From positions 496,001 through 560,000 of the forward strand of contig NZ_QOCL01000009.1 in NCBI RefSeq assembly GCF_004006665.1: 64,000 nt of DNA. The letters are read 5' to 3'. The notes beneath the pieces are model-generated. The model did not search any database and was not told where the DNA came from. It worked only from the letters and a program-made list of their open reading frames with translations. Source of the stretch: Halobacteriovorax sp. HLS. Lineage in GTDB: Bacteria; Bdellovibrionota; Bacteriovoracia; Bacteriovoracales; Bacteriovoracaceae. Both the position numbers and the translations under genes were made by a program. Below, piece after piece: positions 27,304-34,300 of the stretch; the stretch's first letter is position 1, and each line of letters starts with the position of its first letter.

Positions 27304-27330
27304 TAAATACGTCAAAAAAAGACGTATTTA
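27304..27330. repeat. Perfect 10-bp inverted repeat with A7 spacer
   Basis: TAAATACGTC and GACGTATTTA are separated by seven A. The element lies in the 191-base divergent gap between the Rrf2 regulator and the exported protein gene at 27385. Divergent gaps do not need terminators, so this is more likely an operator or a structural element. Confidence 0.5.
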
Positions 27331-27350
27331 AAAATGAAAAGGATTTAAAT

Positions 27351-27377
27351 TTTAGTTTTTAGACGAGATTCCGATAA
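27351..27377 (+). promoter_or_regulatory. Candidate sigma-28 (FliA) promoter for the gene at 27385
   Basis: TTTAGTTT (6/8 to TAAAGTTT), 11 bases, then TCCGATAA (7/8 to GCCGATAA). The start point would be near 27384, essentially at the start codon, so the mRNA would be leaderless or nearly so. Confidence 0.5.
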
Positions 27378-27384
27378 GTTAGGC

Positions 27385-29082
27385 ATGTTTAAGGTTTATA
27401 TTTTAATCCTATTTACTTATAGTGCGTCAACTTTTGCAATCTGTTCAGAAGTTGAAGGCGTTTTTAATAAGTTCTTATCTCTAGAAAAACTTAGTGCAAA
27501 GCAGAGAAGTACGATTCGAGGCACAGCACAAGTTAAAGAGTTTTTGGGTAAGTGGAAAGATCAGAAAGTTATTTCTGACAACCGAGCATTCATGAGTTCT
27601 ATGGACCGAGCAAGTGGATCATCGCAAAAGAGAATATACTTTGATGTAGAGAACTCAGTTTTGAAAGGTTTAAATGATCATGTGTTAGAGGATAAGGGTC
27701 TTGGTGATGCTGTTAATAATCTCTTTAATCAAAAATTTTTAAAGAACCTAAAATCTCATCCTGATTTATTAGATAAAATAAGTGGACAGTACTCAGACTT
27801 TAAATCAATGCGTTTTAGTTTTGATTATAAAGACGCATCAGAAGCAGATTCTATAAATAAGGCCTTAGCAGAAGTTTATCAAAAATCGAATGATGAGTTT
27901 CTATTAGAAATGGACAAGGCAAAAATGGCGGGGCTTTGGCAAGGTCATGAAGGTCAACTTGGAAGTCCTCAAACTTGGTTTCTTGCTGGAACTGGAGACA
28001 ATGCACTAGAGGCCAATATGGCATCAAGGGCCCAGAGAAGAAATGTCGCTTCTACTGGAGTAGCTAGTCTTTCGAAGTACTCTGACAATGTAGATGAACT
28101 CTATTCTCAAATGAGAGGAATAAGTGGTCTTCAAAGTGAGCTGGCCTCAAATCAGAAGCTTGTATCAAAGTCTATAATGACAAAAGTGAATGATGATTAT
28201 GTCCTTTCAAAAGAGATGATTACTATCTTACGTAAAAATAAAAGATCGGACTTTTCAAGTGAAGCAAAGTATCTAAAAGAAATAGAGCAGAAGTCTAAGA
28301 GTTTATTTGGAGTGAAGTTAGAAAAGGACGAAATTTTAAAAATGACAAAGTACTTCGAAGATATTGATTCAATGAGCCCTCCTTTGTTTATTAGAGATAG
28401 ACAGATCATAAATTTGGAAGAAGCTAAAAGCGGTCTTGTATCTGTAGACTTTGCGGGAATTGGTGTTGATAACGCTCAAGCGGCCATGATTGGACTTGGA
28501 AAGAGTTCAATGAATGATGCTAAAAAGATGAATAGTGTTTCAAAAACGTTAGATAATGTCTGGAAAGAAGTAGATAGTGTGACTGATGAGATGCATATGG
28601 CGCAAAGATCATATAACTCTGCAGTAAAAGAAATTGAACCAACTCACTCAGGGGCACTTTTTAGTGGGGATGATGGAATGTTCTTTCCTACTAAGTCATG
28701 GTCTAGAGATGAAAAGGTTAAATTAGTCGAGAAGCTTTCTCAAAAAGATCCTAGTAAGTATCGAGTTACTTTTGTTCCAACTCAATATAGTGATGGAACT
28801 TTGATTTCTGCTGCCAATAGAAGTGAGTATGTTGTTAAGGCAGAAAAAGTTGAGAAGTCTTTGAGAGCGAAGGTTACTGGAGTTGGGAAAGACAAGGTTC
28901 ACTTTAATAGAGCGAAGGATTTGATTTTCGCAATTGAATATAATCCAACTAAAGATGGAAATGGTACTTTTAATTTAATTGTTAAAGGTGGCGAGCTTTC
29001 TCCTAAAGAGCTTAAGTCAATTCATAAAGTTTTCTCACAAACTATTGAAGAAGGAAGTTCTGCTGGTATAATTATACATTAA
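27385..29082 (+). CDS. Exported hypothetical protein, 565 residues
   Basis: I do not recognise this protein. A signal peptide (MFKVYILILFTYSASTFA) is followed by a large, mostly helical, lysine- and serine-rich domain with no transmembrane segment. The C-terminal 100 residues look more mixed alpha/beta (DLIFAIEYNPTKDGNGTFNLIVK). It is probably periplasmic or secreted, perhaps via the type II system. Its stop shares one base with the ATG of the hydroxylase gene, so the two are co-translated. A sigma-28-like promoter lies directly before the ATG, suggesting expression with motility genes. Confidence 0.68.
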   Translation: MFKVYILILFTYSASTFAICSEVEGVFNKFLSLEKLSAKQRSTIRGTAQVKEFLGKWKDQKVISDNRAFMSSMDRASGSSQKRIYFDVENSVLKGLNDHVLEDKGLGDAVNNLFNQKFLKNLKSHPDLLDKISGQYSDFKSMRFSFDYKDASEADSINKALAEVYQKSNDEFLLEMDKAKMAGLWQGHEGQLGSPQTWFLAGTGDNALEANMASRAQRRNVASTGVASLSKYSDNVDELYSQMRGISGLQSELASNQKLVSKSIMTKVNDDYVLSKEMITILRKNKRSDFSSEAKYLKEIEQKSKSLFGVKLEKDEILKMTKYFEDIDSMSPPLFIRDRQIINLEEAKSGLVSVDFAGIGVDNAQAAMIGLGKSSMNDAKKMNSVSKTLDNVWKEVDSVTDEMHMAQRSYNSAVKEIEPTHSGALFSGDDGMFFPTKSWSRDEKVKLVEKLSQKDPSKYRVTFVPTQYSDGTLISAANRSEYVVKAEKVEKSLRAKVTGVGKDKVHFNRAKDLIFAIEYNPTKDGNGTFNLIVKGGELSPKELKSIHKVFSQTIEEGSSAGIIIH

Positions 29083-29870
29083 TGGAACATTATCGATTAA
29101 TAATATTTCTTGTCACGATTGTCTTATTTTCTATTTTACAGAATATCTTTAAAAGAAATTCTTCTATCTACTCCGCACGTCAATCGAAGCAAAGATTGAA
29201 ATTAAATATATCGATGCTTCTCATTTTCTATATATGTTTCAAAGTATTTATTCCCTATGAACTTTTTAGTATTGCTAAATTGGTTCATGATAAAGGAATT
29301 GGACTGCTTAATTACTTTCAGCTCACTGGTGTAGGATATTATGTCTCTAGTGTTATACTTCTAGACCTTGTCATTTACTGGCAGCACCGTCTGTTTCACA
29401 CTTCAAATTTTCTATGGAGATTTCACCGTGTACACCATAGTGATAAATTCTTAGATGCTAGTTCTGCGTTTAGATTCCATCCAATAGAGATGTTTCTGTC
29501 TTTTGGTGTAAAGGTTTTCTTTATTGTTGCTCTTGGTTTATCTCCACAGGGCGTAATTGTATTTGAAGTCCTGCTCAGCTCATTTGCTATCTTTAACCAT
29601 GCTAATCTTAGGCTTTCCAATAGATTGAATCGCCATCTCGCTAGGTTCTTTGTTACACCTGATTTTCATCTAGTACATCATAGTGATCAGAGAAAGATTC
29701 ATGATTCGAATTATGGTTCATTTTTAAGTTTGTGGGACAAGGTCTTTGGAAGTTATCTAGATAGTGATATTTACTTAAACGATGAGTTTGTAACTGGCCT
29801 AGAGACTCCAACAAAAGATAAATCTGTAAAGATTGTATCTATGTTGAAGCTTCCTTTTGAAAAATTATAA
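29082..29870 (+). CDS. Sterol desaturase/fatty acid hydroxylase family membrane protein
   Basis: This 262-residue integral membrane protein has several hydrophobic helices and the histidine boxes of the di-iron fatty-acid hydroxylase superfamily: HRLFH, HRVHH and HLVHH, plus FHPIE. Members hydroxylate or desaturate lipids, carotenoids or sphingoid bases using O2. It overlaps the exported protein gene upstream by one base. Since the window also carries an SPT-like gene about 27 kb away, lipid or sphingoid-base hydroxylation is a possible role, but this is only a guess. The gene ends directly against the stop of the small convergent gene. Confidence 0.88.
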   Translation: MEHYRLIIFLVTIVLFSILQNIFKRNSSIYSARQSKQRLKLNISMLLIFYICFKVFIPYELFSIAKLVHDKGIGLLNYFQLTGVGYYVSSVILLDLVIYWQHRLFHTSNFLWRFHRVHHSDKFLDASSAFRFHPIEMFLSFGVKVFFIVALGLSPQGVIVFEVLLSSFAIFNHANLRLSNRLNRHLARFFVTPDFHLVHHSDQRKIHDSNYGSFLSLWDKVFGSYLDSDIYLNDEFVTGLETPTKDKSVKIVSMLKLPFEKL

Positions 29871-30119
29871 TTAGGCAGCTGTTCTGTGAGTCGTCTGCTC
29901 GTAAGACTGTTCTAAATACTTACAGATAATATAATCTATATTGTGATCATTATAATACTTAGCAAAGCTTTGAAATACACTTACTTCGATAAGATTCTTA
30001 TCAAGCCATGGTGCTTGCTCTGCTTGTAGCTGAGTTAGGTACTCAAAATAGTCTTCAATATTATGACTCTGTTCATATTTTCCAATTGAATTAAATAGTT
30101 CTTTTTTTATGTCTGACAT
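29871..30119 (-). CDS. Small hypothetical protein, 82 residues
   Basis: This is an acidic, aromatic-rich cytoplasmic protein (YFEYLTQLQAEQAPWLDK) that I do not recognise. AGGAG lies 5 bases before the ATG, so it is very likely translated. A candidate sigma-28 promoter (TAAATTTT-11-CACGATAA) lies about 50 bases upstream, which would place it with motility-phase genes. Its stop abuts the hydroxylase stop. Confidence 0.7.
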   Translation of the reverse strand: MSDIKKELFNSIGKYEQSHNIEDYFEYLTQLQAEQAPWLDKNLIEVSVFQSFAKYYNDHNIDYIICKYLEQSYEQTTHRTAA

Positions 30120-30167
30120 ATATGCTCCTTTACGTCCTGCAAAGATAAACTTTGGCTCCTGCCATAC

Positions 30168-30194
30168 TTATCGTGAATGTATAATTAAAATTTA
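30168..30194 (-). promoter_or_regulatory. Candidate sigma-28 promoter for the 82-residue gene
   Basis: On the minus strand, TAAATTTT (7/8 to consensus) and CACGATAA (6/8) are separated by exactly 11 bases. Confidence 0.5.
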
Positions 30195-30316
30195 CAATCT
30201 TCCTCTAAGAAAGAGGTAGAAATAGAATAATTACTCCTTAAGTATTATAAAGTATTTCTGAAAACTTTCACGTATAATTTCAAAATAGTTAAAATAGTGA
30301 AATTAGATAGGTGTTT

Positions 30317-31216
30317 ATGATAGCTTTTGCCTCTTTGGCCGATAAGAAATTGGCCGACGAAATTTGTAAGGAAATTTCTAAACAAGGAATCCTGTATAGA
30401 ATAGATTACGATCCGAGTACTAATCAGTATATTTTATTGGTTGATAAAGAAGAAAATATTGGTGTCGCTTTAGACATTTATCGAGTAATGCTTGGTTTAC
30501 CAAGGCAGTTTGAGCAATCTGAAGAATGGTCTAAGATTCAGTCGGTAAGCATGGGGCCTGTAACTATGGTCGTTGTTGCATTTTGTATTGGGATTTTTAT
30601 TTTAGGAGATTATAAGATTGTTCCTGAACTCTACACGCTAATGCAACTAAGTCCGGATTTTTTTACAGATTTTAATATCATGAATGTCTGGAAGCTGGTG
30701 ACTCCTGTTTTTATTCACTTTGGTATCATACATATTCTATTTAATATGATGTGGATGAAAGACCTTGGAAAAGTAGTAGAAGCACAAAGAGGTGGAAACT
30801 TTCTAATTTTCTTTATTTTTCTTGTAGGGGCCTTCTCTAATGCTGCTCAGTTCTTTAGTATTGGACCAAACTTCGGTGGTATGAGTGGAGTTATTTACGG
30901 TCTACTAGGATACTTATGGATGAATAAGAGATTTAATAAGAATTCTGAATATAGTTTGGCCAAGCAAGATATCTACATCATGGTTGGATGGTTTTTCTTG
31001 TGCTTATCCGGAGCTTTGAGTTTTTCTATTGCAAATATGGCGCATGCAATGGGTTTAAGCTTGGGTATGCTAGTAGGTATTTTCTTTGGAATGAGCGAGT
31101 CAAAAGAAGAAAAGCAGTGGACTGCGGTAGCGGGATACTTTGTATTTGCTCTAGCATTACCAATATTCACACAATTTATAGAACTCTTCAAACTTTCCAT
31201 GAAATCGGGTGCTTAG
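30317..31216 (+). CDS. glpG: GlpG-type rhomboid intramembrane serine protease
   Basis: This protein is about 299 residues: a cytoplasmic N-terminal domain (about 1-75) as in E. coli GlpG, then six hydrophobic segments. The catalytic Ser is at about 190 (GGMSGVIYGLLGY) and the catalytic His at about 243 (MAHAMGLSLGMLVG). The HFGIIHILFNMMW and DLGKVVEAQRGG motifs also match GlpG. It cleaves transmembrane substrates within the inner membrane. A GTG two codons upstream (30311) is an alternative; the ATG at 30317 has AGG at better spacing. Substrates unknown. Confidence 0.95.
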   Translation: MIAFASLADKKLADEICKEISKQGILYRIDYDPSTNQYILLVDKEENIGVALDIYRVMLGLPRQFEQSEEWSKIQSVSMGPVTMVVVAFCIGIFILGDYKIVPELYTLMQLSPDFFTDFNIMNVWKLVTPVFIHFGIIHILFNMMWMKDLGKVVEAQRGGNFLIFFIFLVGAFSNAAQFFSIGPNFGGMSGVIYGLLGYLWMNKRFNKNSEYSLAKQDIYIMVGWFFLCLSGALSFSIANMAHAMGLSLGMLVGIFFGMSESKEEKQWTAVAGYFVFALALPIFTQFIELFKLSMKSGA

Positions 31217-31232
31217 GCCAAGATAAATAAAT

Positions 31233-31260
31233 AAAGTAAAATACTCAGGTTTCCGATAAG
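31233..31260 (+). promoter_or_regulatory. Candidate sigma-28 promoter for the giant exported protein
   Basis: TAAAGTAA (6/8), 12 bases, TCCGATAA (7/8). It lies 40 bases upstream of the TTG start of the 1856-residue gene, leaving room for a ribosome site. It is in the short gap after glpG and points downstream. Confidence 0.55.
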
Positions 31261-31300
31261 TATCTAAAGGTGGGCCCGAATTTTTAGGCCTTTAGGTATT

Positions 31301-34300
31301 TTGAGAGAATATATTAGAAAACATCTATTTAGTTTTGCACTAGTGCTAGTGTGTTTTTGTGAATTAAGTTTCGCACATACATTGCTACATCAACATGCTT
31401 CAAGCGATGGTGCCACAGTCGTTTATCTTGATGAAGTTTCTCGTAAGTTGATCGTAAGAAAGTATCACTCAACTGATAGTAAGATACCTGCAAACTTTCC
31501 AAAAAATATTCGCTCACTTTCAAGCTTCAATCCTTCTATATTTGATAAATACCAAGGCGTATCTTCTAGTGAAAGTATTGTTGATCTAAATTCAAGCTCA
31601 TCTGCAATAAGTTCAGCTTTAAGTAGAGCAGTAGACGACTCTAGTTCAAAGTTTAGAATTGAAAGAACAATGAATGAACTGAAAAAGAATTTAGAGGGGA
31701 AGTCTTCATATAAAGTTGTGGCCGATACTAAAAGGCATGGTAAAAGAAATATAGCTCTTTTTAATCCAGTCTCCTCACACTTTATTATTCAAAAAAGTAA
31801 ATACTCAAATGCAGAAGTTTCTAGTCCTGTCAGCTTTCCAAAAGACCTTGCCAGAAGATTTAGAGAGAGTGATCAAGATAGCTATGATTTATCTACTCCA
31901 CATAAAATTGATAAGTATAGATCAAGAATCCAAAAAGGTTTAAAGAATGCTCGAGTTAGTGAAGATGTCATTGCTAAGACTCTAAGAGAAATAGATGAAC
32001 TCAAAAAGAGTAAGTCAGAAATTATCTCTAAAATGAAGTTAATTAAAACTGTAGGAGAGTCTGGAGAACAAAAAGAAATATACATGGACCTTGATACAGG
32101 AGACTTCTATTTTAGAAAGTTTGATGATGGCAAGGTTGATAAAGATAGCTTCTTTAATGTCGGGGATGATGCGACATTAGAATCTTTAAAGGAGCTATTA
32201 ATTAAAGAAGACTTATATAACGAAGGTGAGTTTGAACAAAAATTTACAGACTTTTTTAGTAATCATTGTCCTGAGAATCAGGCGGCCGATGTTATAGATA
32301 ATTACGAAAATATAGAAGATATTTTAAATGTAAATTCACAAGTTTGGGAACAGTACCTATCTATGGCGGTTTCAGATGGGCCACTTATTTTAGAAGACGG
32401 CTCCCTTGTTTCTAAACTTTCGTATCAAGGACAAGAGCATGGAGTTAAGTTTAAGCTTGATAGGTTGGGAAATATAGAAAGTGTTTCATTTATAAATTCA
32501 GATAAGGCCACTCAGAGTGGACTTAGTATTGAGAGAGTTAAAGAAGGTAATGAATATATTTTCAAAATTGTCTCTAACGATAATGGAGAAAAATTAGATC
32601 AATTCTTCTTTGATACAGAAGCTGTCAAGCTTGACAGTGATCCTATTACGGCGAAATTGGCAATCTATGTACTGGGCTCTCATGAAAAAGACCCTCTAGG
32701 AAAGAACTACTATGATAAGAATATCTATCCTATTGAGTTAGATGGTTTAGGAAAAATTACAAATAGTGGAAAGAAAATTCATCTATCATCTGCTAGAAGT
32801 TCAAAGTATCCACATCGTTTCAAAGAAGGAGACGGAGCTGGCGTGACTAGCTTTTTCTTCTCTAATTTCTTTAGCACAAATGGTAGAAGAGAAAAGCTAG
32901 AAAATGAAATATCTAAAGAAGCGCTCAATACTTCTGAGAAGCTGAATAAAGATGGTGTCGTCCTACTAAATAAAGGGGAAGTTAAAGAAACTGTTTCATT
33001 AATCGTGAGTGAGGTTGAGCGCGATATTCCTAAACTAAAAGGTAGTGTGCCACAAATAACAGCAAAAGTTTATGAGCACGCATATGAAAAGTTCTCCAAA
33101 ATTATTGTTCCAAAAATGATTAAAGATATGATGCCTGGAGAAAAACAAGATATCTATGAGTCAATTACAGATAAGGCAATGGTAGAGTTTAAGCAATGTT
33201 TAAAAAGAGCGTCCGATCAGAGTAACCCAGAGGGAGCTCCAAAATGTATGGAGTCCTTTGAAAAAGAAGCTCCAGTTATTATTGGTCAAGAAATTCTTGA
33301 TCTTCAGTTGAGTCAAAATGGATATGAACAACTCTCTGCGAAAGCAAAATTAGAATATACAAAATGTATTAAAGAAAATTATGACACCGCTAAGGGAGAT
33401 ATCAACTTTATAAAGGGCTGTATATTTAAGGCAACTTTTAGTAGCGTAGATGATGGGTTAGAGGGAGTTATTTCTCTAACATTAGAAAAGATGAGCAAGG
33501 AAATGGACCCTACTGGCAAGAAAACTATTTCAGTAAGTTCTAATATATCTCTTGCTAGTCGTAACGCTTTGAGAAGTTGTTATAGCAAAAAAGGATATCT
33601 AAGTAGCAGGGTCTTTACTGACAGCTATAATATGGACACTTTAAAAGAATTGGAAGTAGAGACCTTCAAGCAAGATCTCTTTACTTGTGCAGCAAGTGTC
33701 GAAGAGATTGTGACTAGTAATGTAACAGAGCAGTTTATTAGAGATAATCTTGCAGAAATTGATCTACCTGAAAATAAAAGAGCTGAAATACTAAGTCTTT
33801 CAATGGATAAAGGACTTAAGCATTGTGTTGATATTCAAAAAAGAAGAGTTGATATTCTTGCAAAGAGTGGGAAGTTCTCAGTAGTAAAAGCTAGTGAATG
33901 TAAAGACTACGTAACTCTCTTTGTAACTGAACAAGTTGTAGATCAGAGTCTACAAGAGAAAGTATCAAAAGATTTATGGAATAAAATAGGAAAAGATGCT
34001 CCTCATAAGTCTTGTTTTGAAGGACTTAAACAAAACTCTTTAAAAAATCTTCTTGAAGAATCGGAAAGTGAGTTCAATATCGATCAGCAGTCTGCCAATT
34101 GTCTCAAAAAGAGTATTGAGTGGATAACTTACTACGTGGCAAAAGAAGAGTTACTAAAGACCTTTAGTGACGATCCAATGTATAAGAAAGTAAAGATCGA
34201 TGATAAAAAAAGAGATCAATATGCAAAGAGAATTCAAAAATGTATTTCTGAAAAGTTATCTTCGAAGAATTCTTTAGAGGAAGTAACTGATTCTTTATCT

